A DNA stretch of 64,000 bases from Flavobacteriaceae bacterium CRH (GCA_001507425.1 LMAJ01000018.1:1-64000), one strand, 5' to 3'; positions 14,729-24,169 are shown, counted from the stretch's first letter. The notes: generated by a model from the sequence alone, not told the origin. Program-made: numbers and translations.

Positions 14729-16648
14729 TTACACGACGTTTGAAATATTGAATCTTACGCTAATCAAATCCTGAAGTTCTTTAATGGTTTTAAAAGTCCT
14801 TTTAAGCTTTATTTTCTCCATTTTAGATAAAGTTTCCAATGCAATAAACTGCCCGGAATCATTATGCAAAAGACCTTGTTTGGTTCTGAATTTGAGTAAA
14901 GCTTTAAACGAATAAGAACAAGATAAATACAATTCTCTGTTGTTGGGTTCTAACTCGGCTAATTTTTCAAATCGTTCTGCAGTATTGCTAATCGCTTTAA
15001 CAGAATGTGAAAGAATCAAAACACGTGCAGCATCTGTCAAAGGCATTAAAGCACGTCTTTTAATATCAAAATTATCTTTATTTGCCCCGTCTTGCTCTAC
15101 TAAAAACTGCCTGAAAAAGCCTGTTGGAGAAGGGCTTTGCAAAGCGCCACTTACTAAATGCACATAAAAAATAGGGTTTGCTTTTACACTCTCAAAAATA
15201 GATTCTGAAAGTTCATTTGCAATTTCAGAATCTCCATAAGTTACACTGTAATCAAAGAAAATAAACGACAATAAAACTTCATTTTTCCCGGGATTTGTAA
15301 TCCAGTAATGTACCTGATCTTTCCATTCGTTCAGGCTCATGCACCATTTTGGGTTCGAAGCCATCATTTCGGCAGGACAATAATCATAACCAATTTCAAA
15401 AAGGCCTTTATTGACAAGCGCTGCAAATTTTAAAAAATATATTTTTGTTTCGTCTTTAAAAACTTCAGAAACATTTTCATAAATAATGGCATTATCCTGA
15501 TCTGTGTGCAACATTTGCTCACTTCTTCCCTGACTTCCCAAAGCCAGCCATGCGAATTTTACAGGCGGCGGGCTGCTCATTTTTTCGATCGACATTTCAA
15601 TAACACGAGTCGTACAAGCTTCGTTTAATTCCGTAATGATTTTAGCAATTAAAGTCATCGGAATATTTTGATCCAAATATCCCTGAAGCAACTGCATTAT
15701 TCTGGCGCGTATTGGTTTAATTTCCTTGATTTTTTTAGCCCTTTTTAAAGCTTTTATCAAGACAGCAGGATTATTTCCAAGCGCAACCATTACATCATGT
15801 TTCGATAAAATTCCAACCGCTTTGGTATTAATTGTTCCGTCTTTTGTTAAGCATAAATGGCTGATATTGCTTTTCATCATAGCCATTTGAGCCTCAGTAA
15901 CCGTCATTTTTTTAGGATAAGTAATTACTGGTTTTGTCATTATACTTTCTGCCGTAGTCAGGATCGAAAAATCTCCGGTAACGATCTTATTGCGCAAATC
16001 TTTATCTGTGATAATACCAATTGGCAGCATTTCATCTACAATTAATATGGCACCAACCTTTTTCTTTTTCATGATTTTAGCAACATCTCTCGCAGTTGTA
16101 GATGGCGTACAAGTGATAATTTTCTTGGAATATTTGATGGGTTGTAAATCAAATGAATCTTTATTCGAAAGCAAATTTTCCTGACCTAAATCGTCTCCAT
16201 ACAATTTGTCTTTATGAATATCTGAATAAGGATTTCTCGTGTTTGAAGCATAACTTTCAATCAAAAAATTACCTACAGTTCTGTTTTCAAGAGCATAAGG
16301 TTTAAAAACAGCAATCGGAATTGCATATAAAATGCTTTCTTCATGTGCCACGGCTTCCATGATATAATTTTCTTGCGCCAAAAGCGGTCGCAATCCAAAA
16401 ATATCGCCCTCATCACACATATCAAGAACAGTATTTTTTGTACTTTTTCTAAGCGCTACGGCACCTTTATGCACAACATAAAATGAATCATGCGTTTTTT
16501 CATTTTCTGTAAATACTATAGCATCTTTATCTTTATAAATAATTGAAATTTGTTCCGATAATTTTTCAAGATCTTTTTGATGCAAAAAGCTAAAAGGCGG
16601 ATAGTCTTTTAAGAAGTCAGCAACCCTGTGAGATATGGTATTTTTCAT
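14729..16648 (-). CDS. cyclic-nucleotide-binding / CBS / DUF294 nucleotidyltransferase-like protein
   Basis: The 639-residue product has four parts. An N-terminal cNMP-binding-like domain spans about residues 15-125. A pair of CBS domains spans about 170-295 (ARDVAKIMKKKKVGAILIV and ITDKDLRNK). A DUF294 nucleotidyltransferase-like domain around 330-460 has GSQGRSEQMLHTDQDNAII, matching the GS...D.D pattern of GlnD-type enzymes. A DUF294 C-terminal helical domain occupies about 490-630. The protein probably senses a nucleotide and modifies or regulates a partner. Its neighbour is the exonuclease at 14100. Substrate and ligand are unknown. Confidence 0.8.
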   Translation of the reverse strand: MKNTISHRVADFLKDYPPFSFLHQKDLEKLSEQISIIYKDKDAIVFTENEKTHDSFYVVHKGAVALRKSTKNTVLDMCDEGDIFGLRPLLAQENYIMEAVAHEESILYAIPIAVFKPYALENRTVGNFLIESYASNTRNPYSDIHKDKLYGDDLGQENLLSNKDSFDLQPIKYSKKIITCTPSTTARDVAKIMKKKKVGAILIVDEMLPIGIITDKDLRNKIVTGDFSILTTAESIMTKPVITYPKKMTVTEAQMAMMKSNISHLCLTKDGTINTKAVGILSKHDVMVALGNNPAVLIKALKRAKKIKEIKPIRARIMQLLQGYLDQNIPMTLIAKIITELNEACTTRVIEMSIEKMSSPPPVKFAWLALGSQGRSEQMLHTDQDNAIIYENVSEVFKDETKIYFLKFAALVNKGLFEIGYDYCPAEMMASNPKWCMSLNEWKDQVHYWITNPGKNEVLLSFIFFDYSVTYGDSEIANELSESIFESVKANPIFYVHLVSGALQSPSPTGFFRQFLVEQDGANKDNFDIKRRALMPLTDAARVLILSHSVKAISNTAERFEKLAELEPNNRELYLSCSYSFKALLKFRTKQGLLHNDSGQFIALETLSKMEKIKLKRTFKTIKELQDLISVRFNISNVV

Positions 16649-16724
16649 GCGCTAGATTTAGGTTCTAATGTAAGATTTAAAATAGAAATGTAAAAGAAAC
16701 ACCTTTAATTATTTGCATAATGGT

Positions 16725-16798
16725 GCAAAGAAGCAAAGGTACAAAGGTGCAAAGTTTTTATTTCTTTGCGTCTTAGTGTCTATGTAGCAAAAGCACAT
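16725..16798. repeat. spacer made of short repetitive words
   Basis: The spacer contains gcaaagaagcaaaggtac, aaaggtgcaaag and ctttgcgtcttagtgtct. The same words recur in the spacers at 19325, 27201, 27600 and 33000. Confidence 0.45.
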
Positions 16799-16824
16799 AA
16801 AAAAAAGTCCCAAATTTGGAACTT
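16799..16824 (-). terminator. terminator of the lipoprotein gene at 16853
   Basis: On the minus strand the sequence aagttccaaatttgggactt folds into a stem with a T/G mismatch pair and is followed by a run of eight T. Confidence 0.7.
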
Positions 16825-16852
16825 TCTATATTATAATTTAGCGCAAAGCAGA

Positions 16853-17224
16853 TTACTCCATTTTAGTAACCGTTCCGTGTTGTTTTTCTTCAGAACCAAC
16901 CATTCCAAACTCAAAAGTATAAGAATCCTTAGAAGTAGTTAAAATTTTCATTCCAATTGCTTTTTCTTCGGCCATATTTTTTGGATGTTTTTTTTGCAGA
17001 ACATATTCGCAATCGCTTACCCAACGAACGGTTGAAGTATCTGTTTTTCCTTCAAAAGTTTCAATTTCGATATCATCTTTTCGTTCAAAAACAGTCGTTT
17101 TTTTTACACCGTTTACTTCAAATTCAAACTTGAATTTTCCATTTTTAAAATCTTTGCAATCGTGTTGTGCATCATAACAAGATACTAAGGCAAGTAGAGG
17201 TAAGAAGAATATAATTTTTTTCAT
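16853..17224 (-). CDS. small secreted lipoprotein of unknown function
   Basis: The 123-residue product has a lipoprotein signal (FFLPLLALVSC, lipid Cys about 16) followed by a Cys/Asp-rich start of the mature part (YDAQHDCKDFKNGKF). The rest looks like beta strands (FEFEVNGVKKTTVFER, TVRWVSDCEYVLQKKHP, YTFEFGMVGSEEKQHG). I recall similar small flavobacterial lipoproteins with the CKDFK and HPKN motifs; some carry a misleading topoisomerase label, for which nothing in this sequence gives support. Function unknown. Confidence 0.65.
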   Translation of the reverse strand: MKKIIFFLPLLALVSCYDAQHDCKDFKNGKFKFEFEVNGVKKTTVFERKDDIEIETFEGKTDTSTVRWVSDCEYVLQKKHPKNMAEEKAIGMKILTTSKDSYTFEFGMVGSEEKQHGTVTKME

Positions 17225-17306
17225 TTTAAATAAGTTGTTTTTTTAGGAGCTGTTTCCTGCTTTCCATTTCAATCTTTTATTCTAAAGAAAAAATAAAAAG
17301 GATTTC

Positions 17307-17322
17307 TCCCGAAACTTCGGGA
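17307..17322. repeat. small GC-rich hairpin in spacer
   Basis: tcccgaa and ttcggga form a 7-bp stem with a two-base loop between the genes at 16853 and 17343. There is no T-run, so it is not an obvious terminator. Confidence 0.4.
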
Positions 17323-17342
17323 CGCTCAGACAGACAAAACGA

Positions 17343-17936
17343 TCATTTCAACCTTTTTAATTCATCATCGGTAAAGTTCTTAATTTCTTTTTCTCTGGCA
17401 AACTTTTCGGCATTGTAATTTCCGGATTTATTCTTCGGAATCGATAAACTATCCCAGGAACTGCTTTTCAATTGTTTAGCATAAAAAACAATTTGTCCAA
17501 TATGATACGGATAATGTGCCAATTGACGATTTATAGCTTCAATAACCGTGTGACCTTCATTTCTGATATAAATAATATCTGAAAGCTGTTCCGGTTTTAA
17601 ACTATCTAAAGTATCGAGAAATACATTCCAGCCTTTGTTCCAAACTTGTAAAACTTCTTCTTTTGATTGTAAATCATTTTCAAATTCGGCATCACGATTA
17701 CGCCATTCTTTCTCACCATCAGAAGTTAAAAAGTCTGTCCATCTCGACAACATATTGCCCGAAATGTGCTTTATAATTGTGGCAATACTATTAGTGTCTT
17801 CATTTACAGAAACGAAAAGTTGTTCCGGTTCTAATTGATCGATGGATTTTTCGCCCAGCATTTTATAATACAAAAACTGCTTTTTAGCACTTTCCAAATA
17901 AGATTCAGTTGCTTTCATTATTGTTTTTTTTGTCAC
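17343..17936 (-). CDS. DinB-like / DUF1572 family protein
   Basis: The 197-residue product is a four-helix protein of the DinB/YfiT-like superfamily. The likely metal ligands are His in TIIKHISGNM (about residue 57) and the two His in LAHYPYHIGQIVFYAKQL (about 141 and 145). The end of the family, a SIPKNKSGNYNAEKF tail, is also recognisable. Members are putative metal-dependent thiol transferases with no established substrate here. It stands as a single gene between spacers. Confidence 0.75.
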   Translation of the reverse strand: MTKKTIMKATESYLESAKKQFLYYKMLGEKSIDQLEPEQLFVSVNEDTNSIATIIKHISGNMLSRWTDFLTSDGEKEWRNRDAEFENDLQSKEEVLQVWNKGWNVFLDTLDSLKPEQLSDIIYIRNEGHTVIEAINRQLAHYPYHIGQIVFYAKQLKSSSWDSLSIPKNKSGNYNAEKFAREKEIKNFTDDELKRLK

Positions 17937-17944
17937 TAATTTTA

Positions 17945-18015
17945 TGGAATTGTCACAAATTAATTGATCTCTTTGGCTAAAAACAATTCGTGCAAATTTG
18001 TGAAATTCGTGTTGT
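17945..18015. repeat. spacer with attcgtg words
   Basis: It contains aacaattcgtgcaaatttgt and gaaattcgtgtt, an imperfect tandem of the word attcgtg/aaattcgtg. Confidence 0.4.
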
Positions 18016-18020
18016 TTTCT

Positions 18021-18593
18021 TTAAACAATTTTAATATCATATTTGTCTAAAAGGCCCACAATTCCCTGATTCGAAAATTGCGCTTTTCTCATCGGATTAA
18101 ATTCCGGATCAATTTTATAATTATAAGCTGTTCTAAAATCTACTGAAGCCAATTGTGTATCATTAAATATAGCTCCATCTAAATCACAATTATCAAAAAC
18201 CGAGCTCGTCAAATTGGTTCCAATAAAAGTAACTTCTCGCACAGAACAATTGATAAATTTGGTTTTAGGCATTTTTTTGTTCGAAAAAATAGCATAATCT
18301 AAAGCCGTTTCTTCAAAATAAACCTGAAACAAGAAATCGTCACATTCGTTAAAAGCAATTCCCAAAAGCTTACAATTTTTAAAAGTTACATTTTTTAAAC
18401 TCGTACTAAACAAACTCGTCATCGATAAATTACAATCGATGAATTCGCAATCTAAAAAAGTATTGTAGGCGAAATTACTGTTCGAGAAATCACAGTTTTT
18501 AAAAACACAATCTTCAAACTCCCGATTGTTTATTTTTTTGTCAATATAAATGACTTTATCAAAGGTTTTCTGAATGTGAATTAGACTTTCCAT
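18021..18593 (-). CDS. pentapeptide-repeat protein
   Basis: The 190-residue product is largely made of pentapeptide repeats of the A(D/N)LXX type, here often with Cys or Phe: FEDCVFKNCDFSNSNF, FLDCEFIDCNLS and FDNCDLDGAIFNDTQLASVD. Such repeats fold into a right-handed square beta-helix. Length and single-helix architecture are like Qnr/McbG proteins that protect DNA gyrase, but the repeat alone does not show that role. The C-terminal tail (FSNQGIVGLLDKYDIKI) is common to this subgroup. No signal peptide, so cytoplasmic. Confidence 0.8.
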   Translation of the reverse strand: MESLIHIQKTFDKVIYIDKKINNREFEDCVFKNCDFSNSNFAYNTFLDCEFIDCNLSMTSLFSTSLKNVTFKNCKLLGIAFNECDDFLFQVYFEETALDYAIFSNKKMPKTKFINCSVREVTFIGTNLTSSVFDNCDLDGAIFNDTQLASVDFRTAYNYKIDPEFNPMRKAQFSNQGIVGLLDKYDIKIV

Positions 18594-18651
18594 GAATGTT
18601 TTTATATTTTATAATAGCTGGAAGAAAATATATATTATTATCTACAGTTAA

Positions 18652-19071
18652 CTATTTGTGTTTTTTACCAAGCTCTTTCATCTTAATGAAAACAAATTCA
18701 TATTCTTTTCCAAACATAATACTTCTGATTTTTATATTTTGACCTTGAGTTTGCAAAATTTTTGTTGTTAAAATATCTCCTCTCTTAGCAAAATAATTAG
18801 GAATTGTGACTTCTAAAATTGTTGTTTTATATTCACATTCATTTAAGAATTCCATTTTAGATCTGATATATTGTCCGTTTTCATTGTATTCTGTTTGAAT
18901 ACCGTTTTTTACTACCATATGATATTCCTTAAAACTATATTGAGTACTTAAAAACGTTCCGTTTTTCATAAGTCCACAATTTGGTTTATTGTCAGGATTT
19001 GTAAATATGTTTTTTTGTGCAATTGAAAAATTGCTGAATAGTAATAGAAAAAAAAATAGTATGTTTTTCAT
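18652..19071 (-). CDS. small secreted protein of unknown function
   Basis: The 139-residue product has a signal peptide (NILFFFLLLFSNFSIAQ). The mature part starts KNIFTNPDNKPNCGLMKNG and contains YSFKEYHMVVKNGIQTEYNE, probably beta strands. The general look (a Cys after a short linker, then a strand-rich region) resembles the lipoprotein at 16853, which also begins its mature part with a Cys-Lys/Gly-rich element, but I do not see enough to call them related. Confidence 0.55.
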   Translation of the reverse strand: MKNILFFFLLLFSNFSIAQKNIFTNPDNKPNCGLMKNGTFLSTQYSFKEYHMVVKNGIQTEYNENGQYIRSKMEFLNECEYKTTILEVTIPNYFAKRGDILTTKILQTQGQNIKIRSIMFGKEYEFVFIKMKELGKKHK

Positions 19072-19096
19072 TTATATTTTTTAGGATAGATACAAA

Positions 19097-19318
19097 TTAG
19101 TCATTAAACAAACCTTTCATAATAATTTTCAATCCATAAAAAATCAAAAACATAGCACTTAAACAGGCAATAATTCCAATTCCTAAAACCAGATAATGCC
19201 AGTTGGTGTGTTGATTCATAAATGCATTATAAATCAATGAAGGTCCGATAAACAAAAGAGGCAATGAACCTGATAAATATTTAATTCCTTTTCCTAATAA
19301 TTCTTTATTTGTTGCCAT
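19097..19318 (-). CDS. small two-helix membrane protein (probably DUF6095)
   Basis: The 73-residue product has helices at about residues 15-31 and 40-66 (SGSLPLLFIGPSLIYNAF; GIIACLSAMFLIFYGLKII). I recall a flavobacterial family of this size and sequence, DUF6095, next to murQ, and murQ is indeed the next gene upstream in the same orientation. The family label is from memory. Function unknown. Confidence 0.6.
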   Translation of the reverse strand: MATNKELLGKGIKYLSGSLPLLFIGPSLIYNAFMNQHTNWHYLVLGIGIIACLSAMFLIFYGLKIIMKGLFND

Positions 19319-19324
19319 TTTTTT

Positions 19325-19465
19325 TGTTTCAGGTTTTTTAAAGTTTCAGGTTTCAAGTTCTTTAGTTTCAGGTTTTAAAAACTTTACGAACTCATGTTTG
19401 TCAAAGTTTAAAACTTTTACAAAGATTGTGCGTTAGACTTTGCGAACTTTGCGGTTAAACCATAT
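19325..19465. repeat. spacer made of short repetitive words
   Basis: It holds several copies of gtttcaggtttt/aagtttcaggtttcaag and then the words gactttgcgaactttgcggt. It lies between the DUF6095-like gene and murQ. Confidence 0.45.
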
Positions 19466-19489
19466 CGCAAATTTCGAAAAAAAACCTTT

Positions 19490-20302
19490 TTATGCAGTAT
19501 AATTATCAACAGCATTTCTAACGCTGCCATATTTTTTTAATAATTCAGAAGCTTCTTCATATGAAACCGGAATTTCTCCCATAATCATTTTCACACCCCG
19601 ATCAACCAGTTTTATATTGCTTAATTGCATATCAACCATTTTATTTCCTTTTACTTTCCCAAGTTGAATCATCGCCGCAGTCGAAATCATATTTAAAACC
19701 AATTTCTGTGCAGTTCCGGCTTTCATTCGTGAACTTCCGGTAACAAATTCAGGACCAACCACAACTTCAATAGGAAATTGTGCTGTTAAAGCCAACGGAC
19801 TTCCTGCATTGTTCGTAATACATCCCGTCAGGATATTATTTTGATTGCAGGTTTCTAAACCGCCAATAACATAAGGCGTAGTTCCGGAAGCAGCGATCCC
19901 AATTACAACATCATTTGCACCAATATTATGAGCCTGTAAATCGATCCACGCTTGCGTTGCATTGTCTTCCGCATTTTCTACAGCACGACGAATGGCGGTG
20001 TCGCCGCCGGCGATAATTCCGTTAACCAAATCAAACGGAACGCCAAAAGTAGGAGGGCATTCTGAAGCATCAACAACGCCTAAACGTCCGGATGTTCCGG
20101 CTCCGATATAAAATATTTTGCCGCCAAGTTTTAGTTTCGCCACAACTTGCGCTACTAAAGCTTCAATTTGTGGTATGGCTTTTTCAACAGCATCAGGAAC
20201 TGTTTTGTCTTCATTATTAATATTGGTAAGCAATTCATGAACCGACATTTTTTCTAAATGTTCGTATTTTGATGCTTGTTCTGTGGTTTTAGTAAATGTC
20301 AT
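19490..20302 (-). CDS. murQ: N-acetylmuramic acid 6-phosphate etherase MurQ
   Basis: The 270-residue product has the SIS-fold signature GKIFYIGAGTSGRLGVVDAS followed by ECPPTFG, and the conserved VVGPEFVTGSSRMKAGTAQK. MurQ removes the lactyl ether from MurNAc-6-phosphate to give GlcNAc-6-phosphate during peptidoglycan recycling in the cytoplasm. The protein is slightly shorter than the E. coli enzyme. No MurNAc kinase or transporter gene lies adjacent in this window. Confidence 0.93.
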   Translation of the reverse strand: MTFTKTTEQASKYEHLEKMSVHELLTNINNEDKTVPDAVEKAIPQIEALVAQVVAKLKLGGKIFYIGAGTSGRLGVVDASECPPTFGVPFDLVNGIIAGGDTAIRRAVENAEDNATQAWIDLQAHNIGANDVVIGIAASGTTPYVIGGLETCNQNNILTGCITNNAGSPLALTAQFPIEVVVGPEFVTGSSRMKAGTAQKLVLNMISTAAMIQLGKVKGNKMVDMQLSNIKLVDRGVKMIMGEIPVSYEEASELLKKYGSVRNAVDNYTA

Positions 20303-20434
20303 TTTTTGTCGAAATAGTTATCCTCCAAAATTAAACTTTTTTATTCCAAATCAGGAAAAAGTATAAGTCAAACTCATAAAGATTTTGAATCTTTTTTTGT
20401 TGACTTTTCTTTTAATGAAAGGAGTTTTAGAATC

Positions 20435-20463
20435 TTGTTAAAAGAACTAAAATATTATATTTG
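20435..20463 (+). promoter_or_regulatory. Bacteroidetes-type promoter of the AraC-family regulator gene
   Basis: TTG at 20435-20437 and TATATTTG at 20456-20463 are separated by 18 bases, matching the TTG-N17-19-TAnnTTTG consensus of the Bacteroidetes sigma factor. The start codon follows 17 bases later. Confidence 0.65.
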
Positions 20464-20480
20464 TTAATTAATAAAAGAGA

Positions 20481-21623
20481 ATGGATAAATTAGATTTACT
20501 GCAAGGGATTGGCCGGATCTCTGTTTTTGTTTCTTTACTGCTGGCTTTTTTTTTATTAACGGTTAAAACCGAAAATAAATTGGCAAACAGATTATTTGCC
20601 TGGTTTTTTATTTTCTCTGCCATCGATCTGAGCGGATTTTTTATTGAGGCTGTAACGCGAACCGAGTTTAATTGGGAAATTTTCAGGTCAACTGCATGTT
20701 TATTTGGAATGCCTTTGTTTTACCTTTTTGTATTGGCAGTGTGTTATTCTGATTTTCGATTACAATGGAAACATTTAGTTCATGCACTACCTTTTATAGT
20801 TGTCAATTTAGTTTTTATTCCGAGAATTTATTTAAACCTGGAAACAGACCGGGATAGTTTTGCTTCAACGCTCAATCAATTGCCAGAGATTTATTTTATC
20901 CAGATTATAATTGAATTTCAATATGCATTTTACATTGTCAGTGTTTTTTTAATTTTAAAAAAGTACCGCGATATTTATTTAGAAAATTACGCAAATCCGA
21001 GTACTACAACTTATAAATGGCTTTTTCAAATAACTTGTGTTTTTCTTACCGCACATTCAATTGTGGCATTAAAAAATTTATTGCGTTACAGCGGATTCAG
21101 AGAAATATTTCTTTGGGCAAATGTACTTGTAGGAAGCATCGCTTTGTTTATAACGTGCTGGTTTATAATGAAAGCGCTCAATCATCCTGAGCTTTTTAGA
21201 GGAGTTAATTCTAAATTAAAGCTTACAAAAGAGATTCTGCCGGAAGTTGAAGATAAATCTGTTCCGTCAAATGTTCAAAATGATGCAACTAGCAGTCAAA
21301 TTTCGAAATTAAAACAATATATGACTGATAAAGAACCTTTTCTGGATCCGTCGCTTACGATTCAGGAATTGGCAAATCAAATTGATATTCCGGTTCGGGA
21401 TTTATCTGTTTTGATCAATCATCAAATGGATCAGCACTTTTTTGATTTTGTAAATGAATATCGCATTCAAAAAGCAATGCATATTTTAAAAGATCAGTCT
21501 AAAAGTCAGCTTACTGTTTTAGAAATTTTATACGAGGTTGGTTTTAATTCAAAATCTTCGTTTAATACTTCATTCAAAAAATACACCAATTTAACGCCTA
21601 CAGCTTATCGAAATGCTTTATAA
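20481..21623 (+). CDS. AraC-family transcriptional regulator with membrane-embedded sensor half
   Basis: The 380-residue product begins with about six or seven helices (residues 8-235) rather than a cytoplasmic ligand domain. After a linker of about 45 residues rich in polar residues comes an AraC-type helix-turn-helix domain (about 280-380), with FDFVNEYRIQKAMHILKD and VLEILYEVGFNSKSSFNTSF and the final KYTNLTPTAYRN. It probably binds DNA while anchored in the membrane and senses an envelope signal. A TonB-dependent receptor gene follows in the same direction after a strong terminator, so it may be a target. Confidence 0.85.
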   Translation: MDKLDLLQGIGRISVFVSLLLAFFLLTVKTENKLANRLFAWFFIFSAIDLSGFFIEAVTRTEFNWEIFRSTACLFGMPLFYLFVLAVCYSDFRLQWKHLVHALPFIVVNLVFIPRIYLNLETDRDSFASTLNQLPEIYFIQIIIEFQYAFYIVSVFLILKKYRDIYLENYANPSTTTYKWLFQITCVFLTAHSIVALKNLLRYSGFREIFLWANVLVGSIALFITCWFIMKALNHPELFRGVNSKLKLTKEILPEVEDKSVPSNVQNDATSSQISKLKQYMTDKEPFLDPSLTIQELANQIDIPVRDLSVLINHQMDQHFFDFVNEYRIQKAMHILKDQSKSQLTVLEILYEVGFNSKSSFNTSFKKYTNLTPTAYRNAL

Positions 21624-21660
21624 TAAGTAGTTTGTAAAAAGTCGTACTTCGTGCCCAATA

Positions 21661-21705
21661 AAGTCGAACCAATTTCCTTAGTAGAAATTGGTTCGACTTT
21701 TTTTT
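21661..21705 (+). terminator. strong terminator of the regulator gene
   Basis: A perfect 16-bp stem (aagtcgaaccaatttc / gaaattggttcgactt) with a 7-base loop is followed by a T-run. Confidence 0.92.
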
Positions 21706-21778
21706 GTCGGTCGCATAGGGAAAATTTCTAAGGCAACTTTGCTTCAAATTAATCGAACAAGTTTAAAAATTAGAAATC

Positions 21779-24163
21779 ATGAAAAAAGCAAACCTCTTTA
21801 TCTTTTTATTATTGCCTTTATTTTGTTTAGCACAATCATTTAAAATAAAAGGAAAAATAACGAATGAAGCAACACCATTAGAATGGGCAGATGTTTCAAT
21901 ATCAAATTCTGAAGGAAAAATTATTGATGGAACGACAACGAAGCAAGATGGTTCTTTTGAAATCAATCTTAAAAAAGGTTCTTACAGAATAGGAATCAGC
22001 CTTTTGGGATTTTCCGATTACGAAAAAGAAATTTCAATAGAAAAAGATACTGATTTAGGAATTATTATTTTGAAAGAAACCGCAACCAATTTAGGAGAAG
22101 TTGTTATTCAATCTAAAAAGAAAACAGTCGAACAAAAAACAGATCGTTTGGTTTACAATCTCGAAAATAATGTAACAACAGTTGGTGGCGATGCCTTGAG
22201 CGCTATTAATACGGCGCCGGGCGTTGTGGTACAAAATAATGCGATCAATATTTTGGGAAAAGGAATTTCCCGCGTTATGATTGATGGAAGAATGATTGAG
22301 TTAGCGGGTGAGGAACTAAATAATTTTTTAAAATCGATTTCGGCCAGTGATATTAAAAACATTGAAGTTATCAGCAATCCGCCGGCAAAATATGACGCAG
22401 AAGGAATGGGTGGATTAATTAATATTATAATGAAAAAAGGTGTTCGGGATTCCTGGAAAAACACAACTACAGTTTCTTACGATCAAAATAAATATAGTAT
22501 TTATACTTTGAGAGATAACTTTTTTTACAATAAAAACAAGTTTAGATTTTCGGCCAGCGTTAATGCAAAAACGGGTTATCTGAATGCAACTGACGATTTA
22601 AAAATGTATTTTCCTGACGGACTTTCACATATGTACAGTGCGACAAAAGTAAAAACAGAAAACCTTTCCGGAAAACTGGCTCTAGATTATGATCTTTCTG
22701 AACGTACGACTATTGGTTTTCAATATTTAAACGACAGAAATAATCCTGATTTTAAATCGGATATTAGAATTGATAATTACAATGCTCAAAATCAATTATA
22801 TAATGTTACGCTTAATAATAGTTTTACAGATAAAGGATCAAAAAATCAAACGTATAATGCGCATTTAATTACCAAACTAGATTCTTTAAAAAGAAAATTA
22901 TCTGTTGATGTGGATTATTTTAATTACAGTTCAAATTTCGACAGAAACTTTGTAGCTAATAATTACACGCCAGATATGATTTTTGTTGATGTAAATCAGT
23001 CGGGAAGAAATATTTCAAATCAGGATATTGATAACTGGAGTTTTAAGGCTGATATGGAACATCCGTTTCAAGTGTTAAATTTATCTTACGGTGCAAAAAT
23101 GAGTTTTACGAATAGTACAAGCGATGTACTTTATTATAATACGATTACAGAAACTCCGGAATTAGATCCTGCACAATCTAACCGATTTAGATACACCGAA
23201 AATAATCAGGCTTTGTATATTAATGGCGATAAAAAATTCGGAGAAAAATGGAGTTTCCAAATGGGACTACGATTGGAAAACACGCAGACAAACGGTTTTT
23301 CTGAAACAATGAATCAGGAAACGGTAAACAATTATTTAAAGTTATTTCCAACATTTTATGCTTCTTACAAGAAAAATGACAATAATACTTTTAGTTTAAA
23401 TTATGGAAAAAGAATCAACAGACCTCGTTTTGATCTATTGAATCCGTTTAGAATTTATATCAATAGTAATAGTTATTCTGAAGGAAATCCGTTTTTAAGA
23501 CCTTCATTCAGCGATAATTTTGAGTTTGCGCATTCGTATAAAGAAATTTTGAGAACGAGTGTTTTTGTAAATTTAGTTACAAACGGTTACGGCGTTTTAT
23601 TTACCTCAAACCCGGAAACGAATACGCAGATCGTAACGCGTGAAAATTACTTTAAAAACTTAAATTACGGTATTGGTGAAACCTATTCGGCCAGCTTTGC
23701 AGATTGGTGGTCAAGTGAAAATTCATTGTACTTTTTAGGAGCAAAAACAGCATTTATTAAAGACATTAATGCGGAACCATCAAATAGCATTCAAATTGAT
23801 CTTTCGACAAATAATACATTTATATTAGGAAAAACCACAAAATTGCAAATTGATTTTGCGTACAGTACGCCTTTTAAAAGTGGTTTATATGAAGTTGGAT
23901 ACACGTCGAGTTTTGATATTGGTTTTAAACAGGATTTGTTTAATAAAACAATGCAAATAGCATTTTTGGCAAATGATATTTTTAATACTTCTTATTTAAA
24001 AGATTTTACATCGGTTGTAAATGGTGTAAAACAGGTTTATGATCAAAAAGAAAGCAATCGATTTGTGCGTTTATCTGTAGTTTATAATTTTGGAAACAAA
24101 AAAATCAATGTAAAAGAGCGTGCTTTTGGAAATCAGGAGGAGAAAAAGAGAACTGGAAATTAA
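21779..24163 (+). CDS. TonB-dependent outer membrane receptor
   Basis: The 794-residue product has a signal peptide (FIFLLLPLFCLAQS). A carboxypeptidase-regulatory-like domain at about 20-100 contains FKIKGKITNEATPLEWADV. A plug domain follows with IDGRMIELAGEELNNFLKSI and DIKNIEVISNPPAKYDAEGM, then NIIMKKG. The remainder is a barrel of the outer membrane beta-barrel type 3 family, ending in a strand with FVRLSVVYNFGNKK. Such receptors import substrates with energy from TonB. No SusD-like partner is adjacent, so it is not a classical SusCD pair. The cargo is unknown. Confidence 0.9.
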   Translation: MKKANLFIFLLLPLFCLAQSFKIKGKITNEATPLEWADVSISNSEGKIIDGTTTKQDGSFEINLKKGSYRIGISLLGFSDYEKEISIEKDTDLGIIILKETATNLGEVVIQSKKKTVEQKTDRLVYNLENNVTTVGGDALSAINTAPGVVVQNNAINILGKGISRVMIDGRMIELAGEELNNFLKSISASDIKNIEVISNPPAKYDAEGMGGLINIIMKKGVRDSWKNTTTVSYDQNKYSIYTLRDNFFYNKNKFRFSASVNAKTGYLNATDDLKMYFPDGLSHMYSATKVKTENLSGKLALDYDLSERTTIGFQYLNDRNNPDFKSDIRIDNYNAQNQLYNVTLNNSFTDKGSKNQTYNAHLITKLDSLKRKLSVDVDYFNYSSNFDRNFVANNYTPDMIFVDVNQSGRNISNQDIDNWSFKADMEHPFQVLNLSYGAKMSFTNSTSDVLYYNTITETPELDPAQSNRFRYTENNQALYINGDKKFGEKWSFQMGLRLENTQTNGFSETMNQETVNNYLKLFPTFYASYKKNDNNTFSLNYGKRINRPRFDLLNPFRIYINSNSYSEGNPFLRPSFSDNFEFAHSYKEILRTSVFVNLVTNGYGVLFTSNPETNTQIVTRENYFKNLNYGIGETYSASFADWWSSENSLYFLGAKTAFIKDINAEPSNSIQIDLSTNNTFILGKTTKLQIDFAYSTPFKSGLYEVGYTSSFDIGFKQDLFNKTMQIAFLANDIFNTSYLKDFTSVVNGVKQVYDQKESNRFVRLSVVYNFGNKKINVKERAFGNQEEKKRTGN

Positions 24164-24169
24164 TTGTGA

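Noticed and set aside
15857..16184. Two plus-strand frames opposite the CBS gene
   Set aside because: They are antisense to conserved CBS-domain codons and show no family features.
18021..18593. Pentapeptide-repeat protein as a quinolone-resistance (Qnr) gene
   Set aside because: The repeat fold alone does not show gyrase protection, and the cysteine-rich repeats are not specific for Qnr.
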